A stretch of 64,000 bases of DNA from positions 744,001-808,000 of the forward strand of contig NZ_FOUX01000003.1 of NCBI RefSeq assembly GCF_900114995.1. Direction: 5' to 3'. Origin of the DNA: Chitinophaga sp. YR627. Its GTDB lineage: Bacteria > Bacteroidota > Bacteroidia > Chitinophagales > Chitinophagaceae. The notes under the pieces were generated by a model that was given only the letters and a program-made list of their open reading frames with translations, was not told the origin of the DNA and did not search any database. Of the stretch, positions 17,458 through 26,797 are shown in pieces. Position numbers and translations under genes: made by a program. The first letter of the stretch is position 1. Each line of letters begins with the position of its first letter.

Positions 17458-17759
17458 TTTATTGTTGTTTACACACCTTAAAGCTATGAATTGATTCGCA
17501 AATATAAATCAATCTACTTGTTCAGTAGACTATGGCTCCGGGCGGGAAAAGTTATGATTCATTTATCTATTGTAAATGAATTAGTTATGTGATGTGGAAT
17601 AACTATAGGTTATTGCTCATAACAAGAAGTGATGCAGGCCGCTGCATCTATAGTTGTCCGGAGAAGCGTCAATCATGCTGTCTCAAATACGACAGAAGCC
17701 TCGTCCGCTTAACAATAAGATAACATTCAAGCTGTTTCTTTGCGCTTTATCTGCTGATT
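17458..17759. other. Divergent intergenic region with promoter box and small hairpins
   Basis: This 302-base gap separates the AhpD-like gene (minus) from the TPR regulator (plus). It contains a minus-strand TATATTTG -7 box (17499-17506). A perfect hairpin ATTCATTTA (17557-17565) / TAAATGAAT (17573-17581) and a smaller CTAC...GTAG pair near 17514-17528 are also visible. No gene is visible. Confidence 0.5.
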
Positions 17760-19397
17760 ATGTTTGCGATGCGTTTCTTACTACTGTTGATTTCAGGTGG
17801 ACTTTTGTCCGTCGAACTGCCTGCACAAAATGAAAAGCTTTCAAAACTGCAACAGTTCGATAATGATGATTATGAACAGATTAAGCCAGATTCCAGCTTC
17901 CTGGAGCTGAAGAATGCCTATAACCGGGCCATCGAAAAGAAGGATCTGCAGGCCGCCGCCGGCTGTCTTTCCCAGATGGGGCAGGTATGTTTTCACCTGG
18001 GGCACTTTCCCCAGGCGCTGGATTACCATCTGCAAGCCATCAGCATTTACCGTAAAACAAACTCCGCCAGCCAACTGGCCAGCAATCTCAATGAGGTAGG
18101 GGTACTTTATTATTATAATAAACAGCCTGAACGCTCCCGCGAGCATTACGAGCAGGCCCTCGATATCTTCCGTTCTGTACATGATAATGCCGGCGTTGCC
18201 CTTACCTATGGTATGATCGGTCATCTTTATGAGAAGGAACAGGATTATGATAGTGCCTTCCTCTACCAGCGGTATGCCCTCGCTACCTATCTGCTGGCTG
18301 ACGACAAAAAGGGCATGTCAAAGATCTATGAGAATATCGGTAGTATCTATGAGGACCAGGCCGTTTATGATTCCGCCGCCTGGTATTTCAGAAAAGCACT
18401 TGACCTGAATATGGAAGCCGGTGATAAACTGGCCCGTATAGAAATACTGAATAACCTCGGCGATGTATCCCGTAAAACGGGTCATTATCCGGAAGCGATT
18501 TACCAGACCCGCCGCGCCCTTGTGCTTGCCCTTGAGCTGCATGAACAACGTCAGCTCAGTGGCGCCTACCGTGATCTGGCCAAAGCACATCACCTGGCAG
18601 GCGCAAATGACAGTGCCTTTTATTACCTGGAACTTAGTCGCCAGTACCTGCTGGAGACTTACTCAGATGAAAACAGCAAACAGGTAGCCCTGTTACAGTC
18701 TGTTTATGATATTGAGAAGAAGAATAACGAGATAGAACGCTTACAGAATGCCCGGAAGACCAACCGGATTATGACCGTGGCTATCGTGCTCGTTGTATTA
18801 TTGCTCGTTGCCCTGGGCTTACTGATCATCAGTCGCCAGCGTCTGAAGATCAGAAATGAACAGATCCTGCGTATGCAGCACCGTCAGATCTTCGAAACAG
18901 AGAAGGAATTGATGGAGGCCGCTTTGCAAAATAAACAGCTTCAGGAAGGTAAACTGAAAGAAGAACTGGAAGTGCGCTCCCGCGAACTGACCACACATAC
19001 CCTGCATCTCATTCAAAAGAATCAATTGCTGGAGGAACTGCGCGTGCGTCTCGACGAAATGGTCAAGGAAGACAAGCGTGATCAGAAGAAACAGCTGAAG
19101 CAGCTGCTCTCACAGATCAACCATAGTTTCAACCACGACCAGTACTGGGTCGATTTCCGGAATATCTTCGAACAGGTGCATCAGGCATTTTTTGATAACC
19201 TGAAACGGTATTGTGATACACTGACTTCCAACGACCTCCGTCTGGTAGCATTACTGAAAATGAACATGGAATCAGGAGATATTGCCACTTTATTAGGTAT
19301 TTCTACGGATAGTTTGCGGGTAGTAAGATACCGGCTGCGAAAGAAGTTAAATTTGCAGCAGGGCGAGAGCCTGACAGCGTTTATTCAGAGTTTATAA
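17760..19397 (+). CDS. Membrane-anchored TPR protein with C-terminal LuxR-like HTH
   Basis: This is a 545-residue regulator of a type common in Bacteroidota. A signal or N-terminal membrane segment is followed by about six tetratricopeptide repeats (residues ~35-300), a transmembrane helix (about 338-358), a charged coiled coil (365-440) and a C-terminal helix-turn-helix (DIATLLGISTDSLRVVRYRLRKKL). The layout places the TPRs in the periplasm and the DNA-binding part in the cytoplasm. Two in-frame starts exist (17760 and 17769); the second would begin the signal at MRFLLLL. Target genes are unknown. Confidence 0.82.
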   Translation: MFAMRFLLLLISGGLLSVELPAQNEKLSKLQQFDNDDYEQIKPDSSFLELKNAYNRAIEKKDLQAAAGCLSQMGQVCFHLGHFPQALDYHLQAISIYRKTNSASQLASNLNEVGVLYYYNKQPERSREHYEQALDIFRSVHDNAGVALTYGMIGHLYEKEQDYDSAFLYQRYALATYLLADDKKGMSKIYENIGSIYEDQAVYDSAAWYFRKALDLNMEAGDKLARIEILNNLGDVSRKTGHYPEAIYQTRRALVLALELHEQRQLSGAYRDLAKAHHLAGANDSAFYYLELSRQYLLETYSDENSKQVALLQSVYDIEKKNNEIERLQNARKTNRIMTVAIVLVVLLLVALGLLIISRQRLKIRNEQILRMQHRQIFETEKELMEAALQNKQLQEGKLKEELEVRSRELTTHTLHLIQKNQLLEELRVRLDEMVKEDKRDQKKQLKQLLSQINHSFNHDQYWVDFRNIFEQVHQAFFDNLKRYCDTLTSNDLRLVALLKMNMESGDIATLLGISTDSLRVVRYRLRKKLNLQQGESLTAFIQSL

Positions 19398-19415
19398 TAA
19401 TATCATAGTCATTAT

Positions 19416-19456
19416 ATGACGTTGTCAAAAGATGTGTTTGACAACGTCATTTTTAT
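19416..19456 (+). terminator. Terminator after the TPR regulator
   Basis: ATGACGTTGTCAAA (19416-19429) pairs perfectly with TTTGACAACGTCAT (19437-19450), followed by TTTTAT. Confidence 0.85.
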
Positions 19457-19624
19457 AAATAATCATTTACAGTGGGCTAATAAATACAGTCAGAACGTTG
19501 TCCGACATAGATAAATTGAAATCAATATGCAGGTTGCTTTTTCATTTTGATTTCATCTGTTTATATATGCGTAAAGTGTTGTAAATTAATTGTTAGAGAC
19601 GTTTTTGCATGTATATTGCACTCT

Positions 19625-20077
19625 ATGTTTGGTCTGGATAAATACCATTATACTAGTGACACAACTTTTATGGCCTACCATTTCACCAGCAACGGCCCCC
19701 GGGGTTCGATACAAAAGATCGCGAAATTTAATCTTATTGGGGAACGGGTATACAATTTTGGCTTTGGGGATTTTGATGTTGAAACTGAGGATATCTCTGA
19801 CACTATTGTAAGTGATAATAGAGATGTAGATCTAATTATGGGAACTGTAGGAGCAATTATCTATGACTTCACGAATGTATTTGCAGATTCTCTCATCTTC
19901 GTTCAGGGAACTAATAATTCCCGAACAAGGTTATATCAAATGAATATAAACAGGCACTGGGAACAAATAGGATCTGTATTTAATATCTACGGTTTGATGG
20001 AAAATGAAGAATGGACCCCTTTTCAGCGAGGAGTTAATTATCAGGCGTTCTTAGGGGAACGCAAAAAAATTGCATAG
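19625..20077 (+). CDS. DUF6934-family protein
   Basis: This 150-residue protein matches my memory of the DUF6934 family of Bacteroidota. It has the DKYHYTSD start, GPRGSIQKIAKF, VYNFGFGDFD, DTIVSDNRDVD and FVQGTNNSRTRLYQMNI, then a terminal NYQAFL. Its biochemical role is unknown to me. The start ATG at 19625 is preferred over 19547 because the homologous core begins there and the earlier residues look untranslated. The local sequence is visibly more AT-rich than its neighbours. A 60-residue gene follows at 64 bases, a layout reminiscent of a toxin-antitoxin pair, but this is only a suggestion. Confidence 0.72.
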   Translation: MFGLDKYHYTSDTTFMAYHFTSNGPRGSIQKIAKFNLIGERVYNFGFGDFDVETEDISDTIVSDNRDVDLIMGTVGAIIYDFTNVFADSLIFVQGTNNSRTRLYQMNINRHWEQIGSVFNIYGLMENEEWTPFQRGVNYQAFLGERKKIA

Positions 20078-20128
20078 TTATTGTTTGTCAGTTGATTGTG
20101 AGTTAGTTAAGAGGAACTAAAAATGAAT

Positions 20129-20136
20129 TATCTTTG
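20129..20136 (+). promoter_or_regulatory. -7 promoter box just upstream of the 60-residue gene
   Basis: TATCTTTG matches TAnnTTTG and ends 5 bases before the ATG at 20142. If used, the message would be leaderless or nearly so. Confidence 0.4.
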
Positions 20137-20141
20137 TATAC

Positions 20142-20324
20142 ATGGCAAATAAATCAAAAAAAATAGATTTTAGTCACGTCGGTATCAAGCCATTGATTAC
20201 CGTTGATCCAACGTTGCCTTCATTCGAAGGCCATCCTTTTTTTGAGAAGAAAGCTAATGTCGCTAAAAAGCTTCTCAATCGCGTTGGCCTACCCAAATTC
20301 ATCTCCCCTAAAGTCGCTAAATAG
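20142..20324 (+). CDS. Small basic protein paired with the DUF6934 gene
   Basis: This is a 60-residue protein, rich in Lys with several Pro, with no signal peptide or membrane segment. I do not recognise a named family. It begins MANKSKKIDFSHVG and contains the segment PSFEGHPFFEKK. A TATCTTTG box (20129-20136) ends 5 bases before its ATG, so it may be transcribed separately as a leaderless message. It lies 64 bases after the DUF6934 gene in the same AT-rich islet. It may regulate or bind the larger protein; nothing in the sequence proves that. Confidence 0.6.
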   Translation: MANKSKKIDFSHVGIKPLITVDPTLPSFEGHPFFEKKANVAKKLLNRVGLPKFISPKVAK

Positions 20325-20654
20325 GATTCTTACCCCAAACATTTAATTTCTCTCCAGGAAATATGATTCTTACATCTTCTTACAACCATTTGGAAGTTTA
20401 TACCTTCATGTGTAAACCATCCCCCTTATTTACCTGTTAACATTCCCTTAATGTTGCGGTAATATTTTCTTAACTGGCATTTTGTTACGCTTTTGTATCT
20501 TGTATATCAATCAGTTGCGTGTGTTTTGTTTCGCTTGTTGCCTGCTTGTTCACGGGGTTTGTAACGGTGTATCCTTTTTGTATACCCCCTGAATTTGGCT
20601 TCAGCAACTCCCAAATGCACCTTTGCGGAGTAAACGGATTAACTCACTACCGAT
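20325..20654 (+). other. Noncoding region upstream of the TonB receptor
   Basis: This 330-base AT-rich leader region precedes the TonB receptor. A near-match to the -7 box, CACCTTTGC, is at about 20620. I see no operator, riboswitch or gene that I can support. Confidence 0.4.
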
Positions 20655-23471
20655 ATGCAAAAATTTCTATTCACCATTCTTTTTTCCTGGATGAGCATTT
20701 TATGCTTCGGACAGACTGCCGGCCTGGTGACCGGTAACATCGTCGATAAGAACCAGCATTTATCCCTGCCTGGTGCGACGCTTAAATTAAAACCAGGTAA
20801 TCATTACACTGTTTCCAACCAGCAGGGTAAATTCGAATTCCTGGGTGTACCTGCCGGTACTTATACCCTGGAGGTAACTTATATTGGTTATCAGACATTC
20901 ACACAGGAAGTGACTGTTGCCTCCGGAAAAACAACAGACCTGCAACTGAAAATGGAAGCTGGCGGTATTGCCGGTAAAGAAGTACTGGTGATCGGAGACC
21001 GTCTCCGTGGTCAGGCGAAAGCCCTCAACCAGCAGCGTAACAATCCAAATATTACGAATATCGTATCCGCTGACCAGATCGGTCGTTTCCCGGATGCAAA
21101 CGTAGGTGATGCGATCAAGCGTATTCCTGGTATCACTATGCAGAATGACCAGGGCGAGGCACGTAACATCATCATCCGTGGTCTGGCGCCTGAACTGAAC
21201 TCAGTGACCCTGAACGGTGACCGTATCCCTTCTGCAGAAGGTGATAACCGTCGTGTACAGATGGACCTGATCCCTTCTGATATGGTACAGACGATCGAAG
21301 TGAACAAGACCCTCACACCTGATATGGACGCTGATGCAATCGGCGGTTCTGTAAACCTGGTAACCCGTGCTGCTCCAAACGGCCTGCGTGTATCTGCAAC
21401 CGCTTCCGGTGGCGTGAACCCGATCCGTGGTAAAGCATTATATACCGGCGGACTGGTAGTTGCTAACCGTTTTTTCAATAACAAACTGGGTGCGGTAGTA
21501 AGTGCTTCCTATAATAATAATGATTATGGCTCCGATGACATGGAGGCTACCTGGAGTAAAGATGACTTCGGTAATGTATTCGTTTCTGAGTCAGAAGTAC
21601 GTAAATACAATGTACAGCGTATCCGTAGAAGTGCATCCGCAGCATTGGATTATAAGATCAATGCCAAAAACACTATCTATGCTTCTGCTATGTACAACTG
21701 GCGCGATGACAGAGAAAACCGTTACCGTCTGCGTTTGACTGATATCGAACCTGAGTATGATGCAAATGACGCGATCACCGGTTATGTGGGTTCCGTACGT
21801 CGTGAAACCAAAGGCGGTATCGATAATGGCCGTAACAAAAGTCGTCGTCTGGAAGATCAGCGCGTACAGAACTACTCCGTACGTGGTGAACACCTGCTGG
21901 GTAGCAAAGTAGACCTGGACTGGTCTGCCAGCTATTCAAGAGCAAGCGAAGACAGACCTAACGAGCGTTATATTGAATACCGTGCGGATGATGGTCCGGT
22001 AAGCCTGGATGTAAGCAATCCACGTTTCCCGCTGGCGACTGCACCATCCCTGCGAGATGAAGATTTCGGTTTCAAATCCCTGACAGAAAACCACGACTTT
22101 ACCAAAGAGAATGAATACGGATTTAAACTGAACCTGCGTTTCCCACTGAGCGTGGTACCTGGCCAGAAAGGCCGTCTGCGTGTTGGTACACGTCTGCGTC
22201 TGAAGGATAAGGAGAGAGTGAATAACTTCTTCGAATATGAACCAACCACCGAGTTCGGTAATCTGGCACAGATCTCCAACATCAATATCAGCGGTAAAGG
22301 TTATCAGGCTGGTGAAAAATATGTACCAGGTACTTTCGTAGTAAATACCTTCCTGGGTGCACAACGCCTGGATGATGCTTCTAAATTTGAGAAGAACGAT
22401 AATCCTGCTGAATACCTCGCGGTAAACTTCAACGCAAAAGAAAGGATCTCTGCCGGTTATATCCGCTGGGATCAGGACCTGACCAGCAAACTGTCTGTGA
22501 TTGCAGGTGTACGTGTTGAGAATACACACATCAATTATGAAGGTAACGTAGTAGCTGAAGAAGAAGATCTGGAAGGTCAGCGTAAAGTAACCAACAGCTA
22601 CACTAACGTTCTGCCAGGTGTTACATTCAAATACAATGTAAACAGTGATCTGGTACTGCGTGCAGCAGCGACTACTTCTATCGCCCGTCCTAACTACTAT
22701 GACATCGCTCCTTATGTAAGCAGTGTTGCAGATGATGCAGAACTGAGCGCAGGTAACCCATCCCTGAAAGCAGCTTACGCATGGAACTTTGACCTGATGG
22801 CTGAGCAGTATTTCAAATCAGTAGGTATTCTGTCTGGTGGCCTGTTCTACAAGAGCATCAGCGACTTTATCTATACTTACAGAGATAATGCTTACACTAC
22901 TGAGAAATTTGCGGCTGACTATAAAGACGTAGCGAACAATCCGATCCCTGCTGGTGAAGAATGGGTATACAAACAGGCACGTAATGGTGATAATGTAAGA
23001 GTATATGGTTTTGAAGTAGCCTTTCAGCGTCAGCTGGATTTCCTGCCAGGTTTCCTGAAAGGTTTCGGTGTGTACGTAAACTATACTTACACCAAGTCTA
23101 AAGCAGACGGTATCTACAATGCGGATGGCGACAAACGTGACAATGTATCTTTACCAGGTACTGCTCCTCACATGTTCAACGCTTCCCTGTCTTATGAGCA
23201 CACACGTTTCACAGCAAGACTGTCCGGTAACTATACCGCTTCTTACCTGGATGAACTGGGTGGTGATGATTTCGACGATCGTTTTTATGATAAACAATTC
23301 TTCCTGGACCTGAATGCTTCTTTCAAGCTGACTAAAACCTTAAGAGTATTCGGTGAAGCAAACAACCTGACTAACCAGCCACTGCGCTACTATCAGGGTA
23401 TTTCTTCCAGGACAATGCAGGCAGAATATTATCGTCCGAGATACAACTTCGGCGTGAAGTTCGACTTGTAG
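20655..23471 (+). CDS. TonB-dependent receptor (phytase-linked)
   Basis: This is an outer-membrane TonB-dependent transporter of 938 residues. After a signal peptide it has a carboxypeptidase-regulatory-like domain (about 25-105, with GATLKLK and GTYTLEVTYIGYQ), then a plug (about 125-235, with NVGDAIKRIPGI and IIIRGLAPELNSVTLNGD), then a barrel ending in the aromatic-rich YNFGVKFDL. The gene directly downstream (29 bases) encodes a beta-propeller phytase, so the likely cargo is phytate, a phytate-metal complex or a breakdown product. That cargo is inferred from the pairing only. No SusD homologue is present. Confidence 0.92.
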   Translation: MQKFLFTILFSWMSILCFGQTAGLVTGNIVDKNQHLSLPGATLKLKPGNHYTVSNQQGKFEFLGVPAGTYTLEVTYIGYQTFTQEVTVASGKTTDLQLKMEAGGIAGKEVLVIGDRLRGQAKALNQQRNNPNITNIVSADQIGRFPDANVGDAIKRIPGITMQNDQGEARNIIIRGLAPELNSVTLNGDRIPSAEGDNRRVQMDLIPSDMVQTIEVNKTLTPDMDADAIGGSVNLVTRAAPNGLRVSATASGGVNPIRGKALYTGGLVVANRFFNNKLGAVVSASYNNNDYGSDDMEATWSKDDFGNVFVSESEVRKYNVQRIRRSASAALDYKINAKNTIYASAMYNWRDDRENRYRLRLTDIEPEYDANDAITGYVGSVRRETKGGIDNGRNKSRRLEDQRVQNYSVRGEHLLGSKVDLDWSASYSRASEDRPNERYIEYRADDGPVSLDVSNPRFPLATAPSLRDEDFGFKSLTENHDFTKENEYGFKLNLRFPLSVVPGQKGRLRVGTRLRLKDKERVNNFFEYEPTTEFGNLAQISNINISGKGYQAGEKYVPGTFVVNTFLGAQRLDDASKFEKNDNPAEYLAVNFNAKERISAGYIRWDQDLTSKLSVIAGVRVENTHINYEGNVVAEEEDLEGQRKVTNSYTNVLPGVTFKYNVNSDLVLRAAATTSIARPNYYDIAPYVSSVADDAELSAGNPSLKAAYAWNFDLMAEQYFKSVGILSGGLFYKSISDFIYTYRDNAYTTEKFAADYKDVANNPIPAGEEWVYKQARNGDNVRVYGFEVAFQRQLDFLPGFLKGFGVYVNYTYTKSKADGIYNADGDKRDNVSLPGTAPHMFNASLSYEHTRFTARLSGNYTASYLDELGGDDFDDRFYDKQFFLDLNASFKLTKTLRVFGEANNLTNQPLRYYQGISSRTMQAEYYRPRYNFGVKFDL

Positions 23472-23500
23472 TTTATTGTTTTCTTAAATAGATAAGATAC

Positions 23501-24553
23501 ATGTTAAAGAATATATTGGCGCCTTTAAGCGGTCTCGTAATATTTGGCGCCTGCCAGGTGAATTCAGCAAAAACTGTTGTAAGACAGGACGGTATCAAGC
23601 CAGTAGTGGTTACACAGGAAACAGGCCATGATACGGACGATCCTGCCATCTGGATCAATAAAGCAGATACATTGAAAAGCCTCATCATCGGCACGGATAA
23701 GAATAGTGAGGGCGGGTTGTATGCCTTTGATCTTGAGGGGAAAATTGTCAACAAGGTACTGGGTTTAAAACGCCCTAACAATGTGGACATCGCTTACGGC
23801 TTCAAATTAAATGGTCAGCCGGTAGATATTGCCGTACTGACAGAACGTGAAACAAATACGATCCGCATATTCCGTCTGCCTGAGCTGACGCCCATAGATG
23901 GTGGTGGTATGCCGGTATTCCAGGGTGAAAAGGAACGCGCTCCGATGGGCGTAGCCATGTATACCCGTCCGGAAGACGGCGCTATTTTCGCTATCGTTGG
24001 CCGCAAGAGTGGTCCTGCTGAAGGATATCTCTGGCAATACCGCCTCGTGGATGAAAACGGTGTGGTAAAGGGCCGTCTGGTAAGGAAGTTTGGTACATAC
24101 AGCGGTAAAAAGGAAATCGAATCTATCGCGGTGGATAACAAGCTGGGATATGTCTATTATTCTGATGAAACGGTTGGCGTACGCAAGTATATAGCTGATC
24201 CGGCGAAATGGGATAATAAGGAGCTGGCGCTGTTTGCTAAAGAGGGATTTGTTTCTGATCATGAGGGTATTTCCATTTACCCGACATCCGATTCGACAGG
24301 ATATCTCCTGGTATCCAATCAGCAGAATAATTCATTCATGATCTACAGAAGAGAGGGTGAAAATGGTGTGGCGAATGAACATAAACTGATTGCAGAGGTA
24401 CCGGTATCTACACTGGAGAGCGATGGTTCAGAAGTAACGGCGGTTCCGCTGGGAAGTAAATTCCCGAAGGGAATGTTTGTTGCCATGAGCAATGGAAAGG
24501 TGTTCCACTACTATTCCTGGGAAGATATACAAACGAAGATCAAAGAAAAATAG
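23501..24553 (+). CDS. Beta-propeller phytase lipoprotein
   Basis: This is a Ca-dependent beta-propeller (3-)phytase of 350 residues, releasing phosphate from phytate. It has a lipobox IFGAC (Cys18), so it is probably anchored in the outer membrane. Family motifs include ETGHDTDDPAIWIN, GTDKNSEGGLYAFDLEG, the propeller segment RPNNVDIAYGF, KKEIESIAVD and DHEGISIY. It follows the TonB receptor by 29 bases, and a strong hairpin terminates both. Together they look like a two-gene phosphate-scavenging unit. No Pho-box could be recognised upstream. Confidence 0.93.
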   Translation: MLKNILAPLSGLVIFGACQVNSAKTVVRQDGIKPVVVTQETGHDTDDPAIWINKADTLKSLIIGTDKNSEGGLYAFDLEGKIVNKVLGLKRPNNVDIAYGFKLNGQPVDIAVLTERETNTIRIFRLPELTPIDGGGMPVFQGEKERAPMGVAMYTRPEDGAIFAIVGRKSGPAEGYLWQYRLVDENGVVKGRLVRKFGTYSGKKEIESIAVDNKLGYVYYSDETVGVRKYIADPAKWDNKELALFAKEGFVSDHEGISIYPTSDSTGYLLVSNQQNNSFMIYRREGENGVANEHKLIAEVPVSTLESDGSEVTAVPLGSKFPKGMFVAMSNGKVFHYYSWEDIQTKIKEK

Positions 24554-24568
24554 ACAGGGGAAATACAA

Positions 24569-24612
24569 AAAACAGGAAGGCGTCCGCTACATCGTGGACG
24601 CCTTCCTGTTTT
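24569..24612. terminator. Bidirectional terminator after the phytase gene
   Basis: AAAACAGGAAGGCGTCC (24569-24585) and its perfect complement (24596-24612) enclose a 10-base loop. It lies between convergent genes, and its core AAGGCGTCC is shared with the terminator at 7079-7124. Confidence 0.88.
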
Positions 24613-24624
24613 CTATAATGATCG

Positions 24625-24957
24625 TTATTTTAATTGTCTTTCTGTAAAGATGAAAATGATCATACCACCTGCAATTGCCGACACGGCGGTCAATATACCC
24701 ATGACTGTCTGATTGAATGCGAAGAACGCGAGTATTATCCCTATCAGCATTAATCCCAATCCAGCTTTCAACATCACAATATTGGAATAGTGATTGGCCA
24801 GTTGCCAGTTCTCTTCACTTTCCATTGATTTCCGGGTACGATATCCATAGACAGGATTGATCTTTTTAGGCGGAAACTGTTTGCTGATCAGTGCGGCCAG
24901 CACGAAAATGATCCCTGTCAGAAAGGGGGAGATCAATAAGCTGCTGAATGAAAACAT
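24625..24957 (-). CDS. SdpI-family membrane protein
   Basis: This is a 110-residue protein with three hydrophobic segments (about 8-27, 60-82 and 85-103) and the SdpI signature NPVYGYRTRKSMESEENWQLAN. In Bacillus, SdpI gives immunity to the SdpC toxin, but most family members are orphan genes of unknown role. No toxin gene was found nearby. It is 19 bases downstream of the amidase gene on the same strand and is probably co-transcribed with it. Confidence 0.8.
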   Translation of the reverse strand: MFSFSSLLISPFLTGIIFVLAALISKQFPPKKINPVYGYRTRKSMESEENWQLANHYSNIVMLKAGLGLMLIGIILAFFAFNQTVMGILTAVSAIAGGMIIFIFTERQLK

Positions 24958-24976
24958 AGGCGTACAATTTTATGGG

Positions 24977-26713
24977 TTATTTACCTGCGTCCTGCAGAAA
25001 ATCCTTCAGTCCCTGTACGATCTTTTCTGTTAACACTAAGCGGAAGTTCTCATCAAGGATCCGCATTTCATCTTCAGGGTAACTCAGGAACAAGGTCTCT
25101 ATCAATGCCGAAGGCATTTCTGTAGGCATGTTAAGAATGAAATTGAAGTTAGCATTATTTTTAAAGTCTGCCAGGCCCGTTTCCAGCAGCCGGTTATGTA
25201 AATACCGGTTCAGTGGTTCGCAGAAAGGGTATTTATAGTAATTCGCTGTTCCTTTTACATCTACCGGATTGATAGAAGAGTTCATATGAATACTAAGCAG
25301 GAGATCGGGCGCCAGTTGACGATAGTTGTATAATCGTGCCTGGTTGTCAACAAATACATCGCTCATACGCGTAGTGATGACTTTCGCTCCTTCTTTTTCC
25401 AGGGCAGCTTTTACCAGCAAAGTCATGTTCAGTGTCAGCTGTTTTTCAGCAATACCCATAGCGCCGGCTGTTCCAACATTTCCGCCACCATGACCTGCGT
25501 CGAGTCCGACCGTCAGGTTCTTTAACTGCAGGTTAGCTGGCTGGTGTTTGATACGGATGGTCAGGCGGTTACTATCGGCATAAAAGATCTTATATCCCCA
25601 GGGTTGTTTATGCGCAAGGGAAATGGCGATCCGGAATACCTCCGGATTGATCTGTTTCCAGTCTATCCGGCTGATTTCTCCGGTGCCTTCAGAAGAGGGC
25701 AGGAAACCCGGTTCTGACACGACGCCGTGTATGTCTACGATCACCTTACCGGGATTGACCTCCTGGGTGGAAAGATAGGGGAGTTTATCGGCCAGTCCGA
25801 CGGAGATATAATCATACTGTTTATCACTCCACACCCTGGCTTCATTGACTATACTCTGTGGGACAGGTTCTGTCAGTGTCATGGTATCTACCAGTCCTTC
25901 AGGAATATATGCAAATTGATACTTACTCAGTTTTACACGGTAATGACTGCCTTCTTTACCGGAGATATGCAACAGGACATTTCTGTCGAGATAGCCCATT
26001 TTTTCAGGGCCGAGACGGTCGCCGTCCGGTGTAACGGTCAGATAGCACTGGTCATCGATGGTACGGGCATACAGTTCGGTATTACGCAGATAGGTATAAC
26101 GGAAACTACCCGGTAATACGCCTGTCTGTCCTTTGTATTTCAGTGATACATTGATCTTTCCATCCAGCAGGGAGTCGGCTTCCTTCATAACGTAATAACC
26201 GGCATAATAACCGGGTATACCGCCTGATTGTGCAGCCGGCAGCTCCGCAATAGGAGAACCATTGAACCAGCTGGCCTGTCCGTCAGGATAACCTTTCATA
26301 CGTACCCGTAAGGTATCGCCTGCGGAAAGCGTGGTATTGCTTTTAGGAGAGATGGTAACATTATCGATCCGGAAGGAAGGCGTTACCCTTGCTGGCGGAG
26401 GCGTTGTGAAATAGATGTTATAGGTGCGGGAAACGAATTTACCGGTGCTATCGGTGGAAGAGAGCACATAGGTATTTCTCCCTGGTTTTGCTTCGCGTTT
26501 GATAGCGAAGACACCATTGGGGTATACATAAATGCTGTCATTGTTGAGCAGTACCTTACAGCCAACGCAGGTGCGTCCTGACCAGTATTGCTTTGAGCTG
26601 CCGGTATTAATTTCTGTCCTGAGCGGCTGTGCCATTTTCAGGAACGCCTGTGCATGTAATTGCAGACCTGTGTATGCTGTTTGTAACAGTAGTAGTAATG
26701 CGAATCTCCTCAT
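24977..26713 (-). CDS. N-acetylmuramoyl-L-alanine amidase (Amidase_3) with long N-terminal region
   Basis: This is a 578-residue secreted cell-wall amidase. After a signal peptide, about 350 residues contain SH3-like and beta-rich modules. The C-terminal Amidase_3 domain (about 398-570) starts with the zinc motif GLDAGHGG and contains DLLLSIHMN and PSALIETLFL with the catalytic Glu. Such enzymes cut the amide between MurNAc and the peptide stem of peptidoglycan. The upstream region is unusually long for a Gram-negative amidase, suggesting substrate or partner binding. A hairpin precedes it on the acyl-CoA dehydrogenase side. Confidence 0.9.
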   Translation of the reverse strand: MRRFALLLLLQTAYTGLQLHAQAFLKMAQPLRTEINTGSSKQYWSGRTCVGCKVLLNNDSIYVYPNGVFAIKREAKPGRNTYVLSSTDSTGKFVSRTYNIYFTTPPPARVTPSFRIDNVTISPKSNTTLSAGDTLRVRMKGYPDGQASWFNGSPIAELPAAQSGGIPGYYAGYYVMKEADSLLDGKINVSLKYKGQTGVLPGSFRYTYLRNTELYARTIDDQCYLTVTPDGDRLGPEKMGYLDRNVLLHISGKEGSHYRVKLSKYQFAYIPEGLVDTMTLTEPVPQSIVNEARVWSDKQYDYISVGLADKLPYLSTQEVNPGKVIVDIHGVVSEPGFLPSSEGTGEISRIDWKQINPEVFRIAISLAHKQPWGYKIFYADSNRLTIRIKHQPANLQLKNLTVGLDAGHGGGNVGTAGAMGIAEKQLTLNMTLLVKAALEKEGAKVITTRMSDVFVDNQARLYNYRQLAPDLLLSIHMNSSINPVDVKGTANYYKYPFCEPLNRYLHNRLLETGLADFKNNANFNFILNMPTEMPSALIETLFLSYPEDEMRILDENFRLVLTEKIVQGLKDFLQDAGK

Positions 26714-26740
26714 AGTCCCGCGACAAAGTAATCAAAAAAA

Positions 26741-26766
26741 ATGCCACCCGCTCTTACGGATGGCAT
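26741..26766 (-). terminator. Terminator after the acyl-CoA dehydrogenase gene
   Basis: ATGCCACCCG (26741-26750) and CGGATGGCAT (26757-26766) pair with one G-U on the transcript. On the minus strand the stem is followed by TTTTTTT, ending the dehydrogenase message before the amidase gene. Confidence 0.75.
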
Positions 26767-26797
26767 TCGAAAGTATTGAAAAATTGCGATGGTCAGC

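Noticed and set aside
21936..22529. 197-residue reading frame antisense to the TonB receptor
   Set aside because: It lies wholly inside a strong coding gene, has no recognisable family and no promoter; it is a shadow of the receptor frame.
24625..24957. SdpI gene as part of a bacteriocin immunity locus
   Set aside because: No sdpA/B/C-like toxin or processing gene was found near it; orphan SdpI homologues are common.
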